Shown piece after piece: positions 34,057 through 42,609 of a stretch of 54,718 bases of DNA. The DNA is from Roseburia sp. Lineage in GTDB: Bacteria; Bacillota; Clostridia; Lachnospirales; Lachnospiraceae. The notes beneath the pieces are model-generated. The model did not search any database, had not been told where the DNA came from, and was given only the letters and a program-made list of their open reading frames with translations. The first letter of the stretch is position 1. Each line of letters begins with the position of its first letter. Location of the stretch: assembly GCA_023667765.1 (NCBI GenBank), contig JAMOZS010000013.1:1-54718 (forward strand), written 5' to 3'. The position numbers were made by a program, and so were the translations under genes.

Positions 34057-35607
34057 TTAAAAAATTTTTTTCGTCTTTAAAATAGGTTCCACACTGAACA
34101 CCTCCTGGAAGAAATCGGCGTTTATTCCAAAAAAGCCTTTCTCCAGAGCCACATCCTCCTGGGTATCAATGGTCAGTATCAGCTTATTATCCTGCAGCGA
34201 CGCCTTTAAGCCCTTCAGCTTCTGCTTATGGCTGCGGTCTAAGCTGTTGGCCAGACGCATAATCGCCGTCAGCTTTGCCACCGTCAGATACCGGGTATGC
34301 TCGGGCATCTTTTCCGCCGTCTGTCGATAAAAATCATTGTATACAAAGGGGCTGTGATTGAATTTCACGATATTGGCCACAATCTCCCTCTCCCCATGGG
34401 AAAGCCCGATAATCTCCGTGGCCATGATAATATCGTAGGAGGTCTCTCCGATATTAATCATACTGATATATTTGCCGCAGTCATGAAGCATTGCCGCAAT
34501 CTGTAAATACAATCGCTCTCTTTTGCCCATGCCGTGAAGCTTTTTCATGCTGTCAAAAATGGTAGTGGTAATATTTTCCAGCGTTTCCGCCCGCTTGCGG
34601 CTCCCCATATAACGCTTGCTGATATTCAATGCACAGGCGATAATATCCTTCTCAAAATCATGCTCGCCCCGAAACATCTTAATTTCCTCCGCATACTCGT
34701 AAGCCATACCGTCACAGAGGCTCACCCCGGGCACCCATATCTGGGAAGCGCCCATCAGCTTCGCAATTCTGTGGGTCAGTATTGCGCTTATCAATACCAG
34801 TGGGATCTTCTCCTCCGAGACCTTCAACTGCTTTGCGGCCTCCGTCCGGTTTTTGGTTCGCAGAATCTGCATCAGCTCCTCAAAATCCTCCGCTCCGATG
34901 GTGGATTTGCGCCCCTCCTTCTCCGTACGGCGCAATACCCAGGAAGAGATATAATCGTCTATGATAATAATATTCTTGATTTCCCGTTCCTTTAGATACA
35001 GTTTTTTATAGACGGACAGCTGGGCGGTGGCCATCTCATCAATCAACTCCTCCGTCTGATGGCTGCCCGCATTCAGATGGGTCAACATTTCCTGTAAACG
35101 CAGTACGCCCAGCCGGAGATTCTGAGTGGAAACCAACGTGTCGTTGTCAAAGAGAGAAATCTGGATGCTTCCCCCGCCGATATCTACGATGGCCGTCTTT
35201 TCCTCGATGATTTTGCGGAAGCTCTCTCCTTTCGCCGCCACTGATTTGTAATCCAAAAAACGCTGTTCCGAATTACTCAGCACCTTGATAAAGACTCCTG
35301 TCCTCTGGGCAATCTGATCCTGCAGAATCGTTGTGTTCCTGGTCTCACGGATAGCGCTGGTCCCGTAGGCCCGATAGTCGTCCACCTGATAGGAATTCAT
35401 GACAGAACGAAATTCCGCTAGCGTCCGGCTCAGCTCATCTATCTTCTCATTGCTGATTTTTCCATGGGCGTAGGTATCGCTTCCCAAATCCAGCCTCCTG
35501 GAGACACTGTCTATCTCCCGGATGTTATTTTTCCCTGAGAATTCAAAAATTTTCATTGTGAGTTCAAAGCTGCCCACATCAATCGCCGCAAAGGTTTTTA
35601 CACTCAT
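34057..35607 (-). CDS. ppx: Exopolyphosphatase, Ppx/GppA family with HD-like C-terminus
   Basis: 516 residues. TFAAIDVGSFELTMKIFEF and TAIVDIGGGSIQISLF are the ASKHA phosphate-binding loops of Ppx/GppA. The C-terminal third has YLQIAAMLHDCGKYISM, the helical HD-type domain of long Ppx proteins. It removes terminal phosphate from polyphosphate or pppGpp. The ATG at 35607 follows GGGAGGAA; an in-frame upstream start would add 50 residues unlike the family. Confidence 0.93.
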   Translation of the reverse strand: MSVKTFAAIDVGSFELTMKIFEFSGKNNIREIDSVSRRLDLGSDTYAHGKISNEKIDELSRTLAEFRSVMNSYQVDDYRAYGTSAIRETRNTTILQDQIAQRTGVFIKVLSNSEQRFLDYKSVAAKGESFRKIIEEKTAIVDIGGGSIQISLFDNDTLVSTQNLRLGVLRLQEMLTHLNAGSHQTEELIDEMATAQLSVYKKLYLKEREIKNIIIIDDYISSWVLRRTEKEGRKSTIGAEDFEELMQILRTKNRTEAAKQLKVSEEKIPLVLISAILTHRIAKLMGASQIWVPGVSLCDGMAYEYAEEIKMFRGEHDFEKDIIACALNISKRYMGSRKRAETLENITTTIFDSMKKLHGMGKRERLYLQIAAMLHDCGKYISMINIGETSYDIIMATEIIGLSHGEREIVANIVKFNHSPFVYNDFYRQTAEKMPEHTRYLTVAKLTAIMRLANSLDRSHKQKLKGLKASLQDNKLILTIDTQEDVALEKGFFGINADFFQEVFSVEPILKTKKIF

Positions 35608-35681
35608 GCCGCTTCCTCCCTTCCCTGGCTTTACAGCCGTTTTTTTATCCCTGTCGGCGGCTGTTCCAAAGCCGCCTCGTA

Positions 35682-36971
35682 TTACAATCTGCCCAGCAGA
35701 TAATCCACAAACTGGCTTGCCGTGCGTCCGGTAAGCCCTCCGTGGCTCAGTTCCCACTGATTCGCTTCCAAAAGCAGCTCCTCCTTTGGCATTTCAATTC
35801 CCGCCCTTTCGGCCAGCATCTTCACAATATTCTGGAATTCCTTTTTGTCAGGGGCCCCAAAATAAATTGTAACCCCGAAGCGGTATGCCAAAGACAGCTT
35901 CTCCTGCACGGTGTCGCCGGTGTGCATATCCTCTCTGACGTCCTCTTTATCGCCATAGCTTTCCCGAATCAGATGACGGCGGTTGGAGGTGGCATAAATC
36001 AGCACATTATCCGGGCGCTTCTCCAGCCCGCCCTCGATAACTGCCTTTAAATATTTATATTCAATCTCAAACTCCTCAAAGCTTAAATCATCCATATAAA
36101 TAATAAACCGGTAATTACGGTTTTTAATCTGGCTGATAACCTCGTTTAAATCCTGAAACTGATGCTTATATACTTCAATGATTCGCAGACCCTGTTCATA
36201 ATATTCATTGGCAACCGCCTTGATACAGGAAGATTTTCCTGTTCCCGCATCGCCAAAAAGCAGACAGTTATTCGCTCTTCTGCCCTGTACGAAAGCATCC
36301 GTATTGTCCCTAAGCTTTCTCTTTTGAAGCTCATAGCCCACCAAATCGTCAAAGTATACATGGGCAATATTCAAAATGGGCTCAATACGCACGCCGGCCT
36401 CGTCATGCACCACCCGAAAGGATTTATGCAGACCGAATTTCCCCACGCCGTATTCCTTATAAAAGGCAGTGAGCGTAGCCTTCATCTCCTCCGGCGTATG
36501 GTCGGCGCAGAATTTCTCCGCCAGCTCACAGATACGCGTACAGATACGGGTATTATATACCTTGCTCTCCAGAGAGCTTCTCTCATAATGCTCTGTCAGC
36601 GCAAATTCCTTTACGCTCAGCTTTTTTGCCATATCCGCAAAATCATAATCGTAAAACTCTTTAAAAATCTCTATATCATGCAATGCCGCCTGATTGATGC
36701 TGCCCTGAATCTCTCCTCTGATTTCACAGCCGCAGCTGTAGCTGTTCTCATTGCTCACCAGAAGATGCGCCAGATAGCAATGCCACAGATTCCCATAGAA
36801 GCCATAATTCCCGGCCAGCTCAATCAGCCGGTGAATACAGTCATAAAACAGATGAACCTTGTCCTCCCTGTTATAATATTCATCCTCATAATGACTCATC
36901 AGCCAGGCAAGGTCATAAAAAAGCGCGCCGTCCTGAAAATTTTTATATACAATCAGTTCCTGTTCTCTCAT
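35682..36971 (-). CDS. DUF815 AAA+ ATPase
   Basis: 429 residues. The N-terminal half (about 1-195) is helical and variable. The ATPase follows with Walker A LLFGDAGTGKSSCIKAVANE, Walker B IIYMDDLSFEEFE, sensor ATSNRRHLI and RFGVTIYFGAP. DUF815 proteins are conserved in Firmicutes; the function is not established, and AAA+ remodelling is the safest statement. GAGGT before the ATG; pheA ends 12 bases upstream, so it is in the pheA-ppx-ppk operon. Confidence 0.88.
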   Translation of the reverse strand: MREQELIVYKNFQDGALFYDLAWLMSHYEDEYYNREDKVHLFYDCIHRLIELAGNYGFYGNLWHCYLAHLLVSNENSYSCGCEIRGEIQGSINQAALHDIEIFKEFYDYDFADMAKKLSVKEFALTEHYERSSLESKVYNTRICTRICELAEKFCADHTPEEMKATLTAFYKEYGVGKFGLHKSFRVVHDEAGVRIEPILNIAHVYFDDLVGYELQKRKLRDNTDAFVQGRRANNCLLFGDAGTGKSSCIKAVANEYYEQGLRIIEVYKHQFQDLNEVISQIKNRNYRFIIYMDDLSFEEFEIEYKYLKAVIEGGLEKRPDNVLIYATSNRRHLIRESYGDKEDVREDMHTGDTVQEKLSLAYRFGVTIYFGAPDKKEFQNIVKMLAERAGIEMPKEELLLEANQWELSHGGLTGRTASQFVDYLLGRL

Positions 36972-36983
36972 GTTTACCTCATT

Positions 36984-38108
36984 CTAATAATTCCCGAGTA
37001 CCTTCATATTTCTGGATTCCTCCCGAAGTCCCCGCAATGCGTTTTTTACCGCACTGTCCGCCAGATTCCCGTCAAAATCAATAAAGAAACGGTATTCCCA
37101 GCTGCGTCCCTCAATCGGACGGCTCTCTATTTTGGTCATATTCAAATTGTTGTAGATAAAATGTGAGAGCATATGATACAGGGAGCCGCTCTCGTTGGAT
37201 ACCTCGAAGCAGATGCTGATTTTATCGGCGTCCTTCCTGAATATTTTCTGATTTGTGACTATGATAAAGCGGGTGGAATTACCGTCAAACTGATTGACGC
37301 CCTTTTTCAATATCTCGAGCCCGTAAACATCCGCCGCCTGAGCGCTGGCAATGGCCGCTATGGTCCTGTCTCCCCCCTGCGCCACCTTTTGGGCGGCAAA
37401 GGCATTGTTCTGCATACTAATCTGTTTCCAGTCATAATCCGAAAGAAATCTTGCGCTCTGCATCAGAGACTGGGGATGGGAATATACGGTCTCAATATCG
37501 GAAAGCCGGGCGCCTGGCAACGCCATAAGACAATGCTCCACCTTGATTACCTGCTCTCCTACAATATAATTTTCAAACTCCACCAGAAGGTCATATATCT
37601 CACTGACAATGCCTGCCGTGGAATTCTCGATGGGAAGAACCGCAAAGTCCGCAGAGCCCTCCTCAATGGCTCCCATGGCATCCCGGAAGCTGTCCACATG
37701 AAAGCTGTCTATGGAGTCGGTAAAATACTGCTGCATGGCTGCCTGGGAATAAGAACCCTCCGCTCCCTGAAAAACCACTCTGGCCTTTCTCGTATCCAGC
37801 TCTTCCACCCGGATAAACGGCAGCTTTCCCTCACCCTTATTGGCCGTAAGAAGCTGATACTGAAGCTTCCGGCTCATAGACATAATCTGCTCAAAAAGCT
37901 CCTCTATGCCATGGCTGTTAAAGTCATTATGGGTAAGGCTCTTCACAGAGGCCAGCTTCTCCTGCTCTCTGACTCTGTCAAAGACCTTCTTTCCGGTTTT
38001 TATTTTATATTCAGCCACCTGTCTGCTGATATCCATTCTCTTTTCATACAATTCCACAATCTGATTGTCAATTTCATCAATCTGCTGCCGTAATTCCAGT
38101 AAATCCAT
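36984..38108 (-). CDS. pheA: Bifunctional chorismate mutase / prephenate dehydratase
   Basis: 374 residues. Residues 1-90 form an AroQ chorismate mutase (LLELRQQIDEIDNQIVELYE). The prephenate dehydratase domain follows with VVFQGAEGSYSQAAM, VLPIENSTAG and GNSTRFIIV. The ACT domain contains NESGSLYHML and TKIESRPIEG, the Phe-binding GAL and ESRP motifs, with GSL in place of GAL. It converts chorismate to phenylpyruvate for phenylalanine synthesis and is probably feedback inhibited. First gene of a six-gene minus-strand operon. Confidence 0.96.
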   Translation of the reverse strand: MDLLELRQQIDEIDNQIVELYEKRMDISRQVAEYKIKTGKKVFDRVREQEKLASVKSLTHNDFNSHGIEELFEQIMSMSRKLQYQLLTANKGEGKLPFIRVEELDTRKARVVFQGAEGSYSQAAMQQYFTDSIDSFHVDSFRDAMGAIEEGSADFAVLPIENSTAGIVSEIYDLLVEFENYIVGEQVIKVEHCLMALPGARLSDIETVYSHPQSLMQSARFLSDYDWKQISMQNNAFAAQKVAQGGDRTIAAIASAQAADVYGLEILKKGVNQFDGNSTRFIIVTNQKIFRKDADKISICFEVSNESGSLYHMLSHFIYNNLNMTKIESRPIEGRSWEYRFFIDFDGNLADSAVKNALRGLREESRNMKVLGNY

Positions 38109-38199
38109 ATTTTCTCTCTTTCCGCCGCTTCCGCGGCTTTCGTCTGTGCAATGGGCATAAAATGCATCGCCGTATGGCCTTCTGCATTCCGTATCATTA

Positions 38200-38230
38200 T
38201 ATTATCTCAAAACTTGCTTGATAGCAAGTA
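38200..38230 (-). promoter_or_regulatory. Promoter of the pheA operon with hairpin operator
   Basis: On the minus strand TTGCTA (38223-38228), 17 bases, then TAATAT (38200-38205). A perfect 7-base inverted repeat ACTTGCT/AGCAAGT (38213-38230) covers the -35 box and could be a regulator site. Confidence 0.55.
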
Positions 38231-38261
38231 AAAAGCAATGTATACTTAATGTATCGCTTTT

Positions 38262-38290
38262 TGCGTACCAAACAGTATGATATTGATATA
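38262..38290 (+). promoter_or_regulatory. Promoter of the DUF5050 gene
   Basis: TTGCGT (38262-38267), 17 bases, then TGATAT (38285-38290), about 10 bases before the AAAGGAG ribosome site of the gene at 38308. Moderate match. Confidence 0.4.
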
Positions 38291-38307
38291 TAAAAGGAGA
38301 ACTTGCC

Positions 38308-39354
38308 ATGCAGAACAAAAAAAACCTTCTATACGCAACAGGAATCCTTATCGCTGCGGTCACAGCGTTGACCCTTCTGGCCGTCTATCACTTCCTTGAG
38401 CGTATTCCTCAGAATCCGCCGGACACCGTGGGCAACACCGCCGGTAACATTAATAATTCCGGGCTTTTCTGTGAACACCGGGACACGGTTTACTTTTCCA
38501 ACAGCTTCGACGGCGGCTGTCTATATGCCATGGACCCTACGGAGGGAAATATTCGCAAAATCAGCGATGTGATTATCTGTAATCTGCTTGCCGGCGGCGA
38601 CTATCTGTATTACTTTCAATTAGGCTCGAACAACGCCGATAATTTTGCCGCCGTCGTCTCTGACAGGGGCTTTAACCGCAACAGCCTGACGGGCAAGAAT
38701 CAATCGGGCCTCACCAGAGACGTCATAACCAGCGCCCAGCTGGTAGGCAATTACCTCTATTTATTAGCCAGTACAAACGACGGGCCGTTATTTTATAAGA
38801 TGAAAACGGACCGCTCCGATAAGACGGATTTGGCCAATTACCCGATTAACCCCGCCTGTGCCTTAAACGGCGTTATCTATTACAGCGACGCCCGGGAAAA
38901 TCACGCCTTATTTGCCCTGGACACCTCCGATGATGTACTCTCAACTGTCTATAACGGCACTCTCTGGAATCCTGTAATCTATGAAGATTATGTTTACTAT
39001 ATGGATGTAGCCAACAACTATCGGCTCTGCCGGTATTCCCTGAGCGAAGAACAGGAGGAGGTACTGACCGATGACCGGGTGGACTGCTTCAACATAGGAA
39101 GCGGTTACATCTATTATCAGAAAAACGGCGCCGATGCACAGCTGAAATGCATGCGCATGGACGGCACCGACGAAACTGTGATTGCCCAGGGCAATTATAC
39201 CCATATCAATATGACTTCCCAATATGTCTATTTCCAGGAATTCGGAAATGATACAACGATGTACCACAGCGCTATCGGAAGCGCCGGTTACGAGCTCTTT
39301 GCTGCCGCCCGGGAGGCGGCCCCGAACAGTCAGGAGGAGGAAGCTGCCCCTTAG
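38308..39354 (+). CDS. Membrane-anchored DUF5050-like beta-propeller protein
   Basis: 348 residues: an N-terminal membrane helix (about 7-27), then repeats of the form YFSNSFDGGCLYAMDPTEGN, YYFQLG, YLYLLAST, VIYYSDAREN, YVYYMDVANN and YIYYQKNG. These tyrosine-rich (Y-I/V-Y-Y) strands every 40-50 residues are typical of DUF5050/DUF5082-type propellers anchored outside the cell. No catalytic residues are seen; a binding or sensing role is likely. Ribosome site AAAGGAG. It is convergent with the ArsR gene, with 2 bases between stops. Confidence 0.75.
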   Translation: MQNKKNLLYATGILIAAVTALTLLAVYHFLERIPQNPPDTVGNTAGNINNSGLFCEHRDTVYFSNSFDGGCLYAMDPTEGNIRKISDVIICNLLAGGDYLYYFQLGSNNADNFAAVVSDRGFNRNSLTGKNQSGLTRDVITSAQLVGNYLYLLASTNDGPLFYKMKTDRSDKTDLANYPINPACALNGVIYYSDARENHALFALDTSDDVLSTVYNGTLWNPVIYEDYVYYMDVANNYRLCRYSLSEEQEEVLTDDRVDCFNIGSGYIYYQKNGADAQLKCMRMDGTDETVIAQGNYTHINMTSQYVYFQEFGNDTTMYHSAIGSAGYELFAAAREAAPNSQEEEAAP

Positions 39355-39356
39355 GC

Positions 39357-39701
39357 TCACTCCTCTATATGGTCCAGCCCCTGACTCAGAATCGTTACAA
39401 TATGCGAGTCGGCCGGCGCATAAAATATGGTCTTGCCCTCCCTCCTGTTTTTCACCAGACCCATCTGCTTTAATACCCGCAGCTGATGGGAAATGGCGGA
39501 CTGAGACATACCCAGCAGGGAGGAAATATCATACACGCACATTTCGGAACATAAAAGCACATACAATATCTTCAGACGGGTGGAATCCCCGAATACCTTA
39601 TAGAAATCCGCCAACTCCTGCATTTCCTCTTCCGGCGGCATTTCCCTTTCCACCCGCTGAATAACTCCCTCCTCCAGATAGATATACTTTCTTTCTTCCA
39701 T
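39357..39701 (-). CDS. ArsR/SmtB family repressor with zinc-type alpha-5 site
   Basis: 114 residues, winged helix: LADFYKVFGDSTRLKILYVL, recognition helix MSQSAISHQLRVLKQMGLVK, and wing NRREGKTIFYAP. The C-terminal helix has Asp98, His100, His111 and Glu114, with the same spacing as SmtB (D-x-H-x10-H-x2-E), so zinc or cobalt sensing is likely. The alpha-3 CxC site is incomplete (EMCVYD). No metal transporter is adjacent; it lies 84 bases after folBK. Confidence 0.9.
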   Translation of the reverse strand: MEERKYIYLEEGVIQRVEREMPPEEEMQELADFYKVFGDSTRLKILYVLLCSEMCVYDISSLLGMSQSAISHQLRVLKQMGLVKNRREGKTIFYAPADSHIVTILSQGLDHIEE

Positions 39702-39785
39702 ATCGATACCTCTCTGCGTGTTTTCGCACGCCTTGATGCGCTGTGACGCACATCGGTTCTACAATTTCTACAATTGATTTGCTTC

Positions 39786-40625
39786 TTACGTCTCCTCCGG
39801 CAAAGCCTCCAAAAGCTGTAGCACCGTCTTATGCAGAACAGGATGCCTGAGATTCGGCGCAAGCTGCGACAAGGGCTTTAATACAAAACTGCGGTTCTCC
39901 ATATCCACATGAGGAATCACCAGCCGCTCATCCTCATATACCAGCTTGTCATAAAACAGAATATCCAAATCCAGCGTACGAGGACCCCAGCGCACCAGGC
40001 GCTCTCTCCCCGCAGCCGCCTCAATCTCATGTAAAAGCTCCAAAAGCTCTCCGGGAGAAAGCAGCGTCCAAAGGCCAATCGCACCATTCAAAAAATCCTC
40101 CTGCTCCACCCCGCCGTAAGGCTTCGTCACGAAAAGGTCGGAGGAAACCACCTGCCGAATCAGCCTGTTCTCCGAAAGCTTCTGCACCGCTCCCTCAATA
40201 TTTACTCTGCGGTCGCCCATATTAGAGCCTACCGACAGATATACCTGATGCCAGCCTCTGTGTATCTTCACCGAAACGCAGCCGAAGGGAAGCTCTATTG
40301 GCGCCTGAGGCTTGCGAATCTCCAAGTCAATCTCCTTTATTAAAGGATAATTTAACAAAATTTCCTGTGCCAGCCTTTCAGCCACAGCCTCCAGCAGGCT
40401 GCAGGTATGCTTTTTCATCCAATCGTCTATAAAGCCGCACAGGGCTCCATAATCCGTAGAATCAGCCAGTTCATCCGTTCTGCCTGCCTTTGCGGTATCG
40501 GTAAAAAGAACAGCATTTATATAAAAAAGCTGTCCTTTCTGCCTCTCACTGTCATAAACTCCATGATAGGCAAAACATTCCAGGTTTTCTATGATAATTT
40601 CATCCGTTTTGCTTTCTCGATCCAT
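39786..40625 (-). CDS. folBK: Fused dihydroneopterin aldolase and HPPK
   Basis: 279 residues. Residues about 7-118 are FolB (IIIENLECFAYHGVYDSERQ, then LLEAVAERLAQEIL). Residues about 123-275 are FolK, 6-hydroxymethyl-dihydropterin pyrophosphokinase, with VYLSVGSNMGDRRVNI and RWGPRTLDLDILFYD. It carries out two consecutive steps of folate synthesis. The ATG at 40625 follows AAGG by 5 bases; an earlier in-frame start would overlap folP and add 22 unrelated residues. Last enzyme gene of the fol operon. Confidence 0.95.
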   Translation of the reverse strand: MDRESKTDEIIIENLECFAYHGVYDSERQKGQLFYINAVLFTDTAKAGRTDELADSTDYGALCGFIDDWMKKHTCSLLEAVAERLAQEILLNYPLIKEIDLEIRKPQAPIELPFGCVSVKIHRGWHQVYLSVGSNMGDRRVNIEGAVQKLSENRLIRQVVSSDLFVTKPYGGVEQEDFLNGAIGLWTLLSPGELLELLHEIEAAAGRERLVRWGPRTLDLDILFYDKLVYEDERLVIPHVDMENRSFVLKPLSQLAPNLRHPVLHKTVLQLLEALPEET

Positions 40626-40687
40626 ATTATCCTTATCTCCATAAAGTCCTTCTCTAAAGTCTCTGGCACAAATCCGGTACGGTTCCC

Positions 40688-41500
40688 TCAACCGCTCCCA
40701 AGAATAGCTTCTGTCATTTTTATGGCTCTCGCATTCTTCTCCACATCATGTACACGAACAAAGGAACAGCCTTTCATAACACCCATTACGGTAGTTACCA
40801 GCGTTCCCTCCTCCCTTTCCTCTGTGGGCAGCTGCAGCGTCAGACCAATCACGGATTTTCTGCTGCAGCCCAAAAGAAGCGGATAGCCGAGCCTATTTAG
40901 CTCCTCCAGACAGTTGATTACCTCCAGATTCTGCTCACAGGTCTTGCCGAAGCCCACGCCCGGATCCAGTACAATCTTCTCATCCGCAATACCGGCCTCA
41001 TGAGCCAGTCTGATTGATTCCGCCAAATCGGCGGCTACCTCCTGCATAAAGTCCTTATATAGAGCTTCCTTCCGATTATGCATCAGGCAGCAGGGCACCC
41101 CGGCCTCTGCAATAACACCCGCCATTTTATTATCATACTTTAGTCCCCAGATATCATTAATGAAATCTACCCCCTCCGCAATACCGGCTTTTGCCACCTC
41201 GCCCTTATAAGTATCCAGAGAAACCGGTACATCAAAATGCGCTTTCACGGCACGGATAACGGGAAGCACTCTGGCAATCTCCTCTTCCTCTGACAGCATG
41301 GTATAGCCCGGCCTGGTAGACTCTCCTCCGATATCCAGAATATCCATTCCCTCCCCCAGCATACGCTCTGTCTGTCTTAAGGCACCGTCTAACGACTCCC
41401 ATTTACCGCCGTCAGAAAAAGAATCGGGTGTTATATTTAGAATACCCATCACATAGGTATGATGCCCCGTCTCAAACTCCCTGTTCCCGATTTTCATCAT
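40688..41500 (-). CDS. folP: Dihydropteroate synthase
   Basis: 270 residues. VMGILNITPDSFSDGGKW, ILDIGGESTRPGY, VSLDTYKGEVA and LLGCSRKSVIG are the pterin and pABA loops of DHPS. It joins pterin pyrophosphate and p-aminobenzoate, and is the sulfonamide target. Two adjacent ATG codons exist (41500 and 41497). Starts 26 bases after the HD gene stop. Confidence 0.97.
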   Translation of the reverse strand: MMKIGNREFETGHHTYVMGILNITPDSFSDGGKWESLDGALRQTERMLGEGMDILDIGGESTRPGYTMLSEEEEIARVLPVIRAVKAHFDVPVSLDTYKGEVAKAGIAEGVDFINDIWGLKYDNKMAGVIAEAGVPCCLMHNRKEALYKDFMQEVAADLAESIRLAHEAGIADEKIVLDPGVGFGKTCEQNLEVINCLEELNRLGYPLLLGCSRKSVIGLTLQLPTEEREEGTLVTTVMGVMKGCSFVRVHDVEKNARAIKMTEAILGSG

Positions 41501-41526
41501 CAGCCCCCTGCTCCTTTGACATATTT

Positions 41527-42009
41527 TCAGTAGATGATATGCAGATTCTTTTTGTCCTCTTTCCAGTTACAGGCTTTCCGGGCCTCGCAGGCAAAGCAGG
41601 GCCGGCTGGCCTTATCCGCCCGATACAAAACGCCTGTAAGGTTTCTCTCCGCCGCTGCACTCTTATCCCTGTGGGAGGCTATGGCCGATAAAATATCACT
41701 CGTTTCCTTTTTATCAAAGCCGCAGTCCTCCAGTATCTTTGGCGCAATGCGCACACTGGCCAGCTCATGAGGCGTCCCGTCCTCATACTGTATATGCCTG
41801 CCAATATCATGGAGCAGAGCCGCCGCATAAATCCATTCTTTCTCCAGTCCCAGCTGTTCCTCCTGATTTATCATACAACCGATTCTCGCCACATCCAGGA
41901 AATGTCCCATATCATGCCGACAGAATGGCCTGTCCGCCTCCGCCTTATAATTCTTATCTACACATTCTAAAAATAAATCGTGTTTTAATATTTTATCTAT
42001 TCTTTCCAA
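41527..42009 (-). CDS. HD-domain protein of the folate operon
   Basis: 160 residues. His and HD residues are seen in CRHDMGHFLDVARIG and AALLHDIGRHIQYEDG, with HELAS after. The C-terminus carries PCFACEARKACNWK, a CxxC-x5-C cluster that could bind zinc or iron-sulfur. HD proteins hydrolyse phosphate esters. Placed between folE and folP it could dephosphorylate dihydroneopterin triphosphate, a step often without an assigned enzyme. This is inference from position. Confidence 0.75.
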   Translation of the reverse strand: MERIDKILKHDLFLECVDKNYKAEADRPFCRHDMGHFLDVARIGCMINQEEQLGLEKEWIYAAALLHDIGRHIQYEDGTPHELASVRIAPKILEDCGFDKKETSDILSAIASHRDKSAAAERNLTGVLYRADKASRPCFACEARKACNWKEDKKNLHIIY

Positions 42010-42048
42010 AGCCTCTTCCGTCCTGTTTTATTATCTTACCGGCGATAG

Positions 42049-42609
42049 TTATTCCTGCCCCAGCATCCTGAAAAACCGATTCTGCAACCGTTCATTCTCC
42101 TCAAATATGCCCCGAACGGCAATACTGACCGTTTTACTTCCCGGCTTTTTAACTCCGCGCATCGTCATGCACATATGCTCGGCCTCTACCAATACCATCA
42201 CACCCTGAGGCGCCAGATATTTCATAACGGCATCCGCTATCTGTCCTGTCATCTGCTCCTGAATCTGAAGCCTTCTGGCATAGACCTCCACTGTTCTCGC
42301 CAGCTTACTCAGGCCTGCCACCTTGCCCTGTGGAATATAGGCGATATGCACCTTCCCAAAAAAGGGCATCAGATGATGCTCGCAGATGGAATAAAACACT
42401 ATATCCTTTTCCAGCACCATTTCGTTATGCTCTACCGAAAACACCCTGGATAAATGCTCTGAAGCGTCCTCCTCCATGCCGCCGCAGATTTCCTCATACA
42501 TTCTGGCTATTCTGTCCGGCGTCTCCCTGAGGCCTTCTCTGTTTATATCCTCACCGATTCCCTCTAACAAAAGTCTTACTGCTTCCTTTATCTTTTCGTG
42601 ATTCACCAT
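42049..42609 (-). CDS. folE: GTP cyclohydrolase I
   Basis: 186 residues. [20 protein letters not shown] holds the zinc Cys and His ligands, with [15 protein letters not shown] and [17 protein letters not shown] containing the second zinc Cys. It opens GTP to 7,8-dihydroneopterin triphosphate, the first step of folate synthesis. The reading frame start overlaps the end of folC by 59 bases. Confidence 0.97.
   Translation of the reverse strand: MVNHEKIKEAVRLLLEGIGEDINREGLRETPDRIARMYEEICGGMEEDASEHLSRVFSVEHNEMVLEKDIVFYSICEHHLMPFFGKVHIAYIPQGKVAGLSKLARTVEVYARRLQIQEQMTGQIADAVMKYLAPQGVMVLVEAEHMCMTMRGVKKPGSKTVSIAVRGIFEENERLQNRFFRMLGQE

Noticed and set aside
37173-38093. Plus-strand frame of 306 codons opposite pheA
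   Set aside because: pheA motifs fully explain this region.
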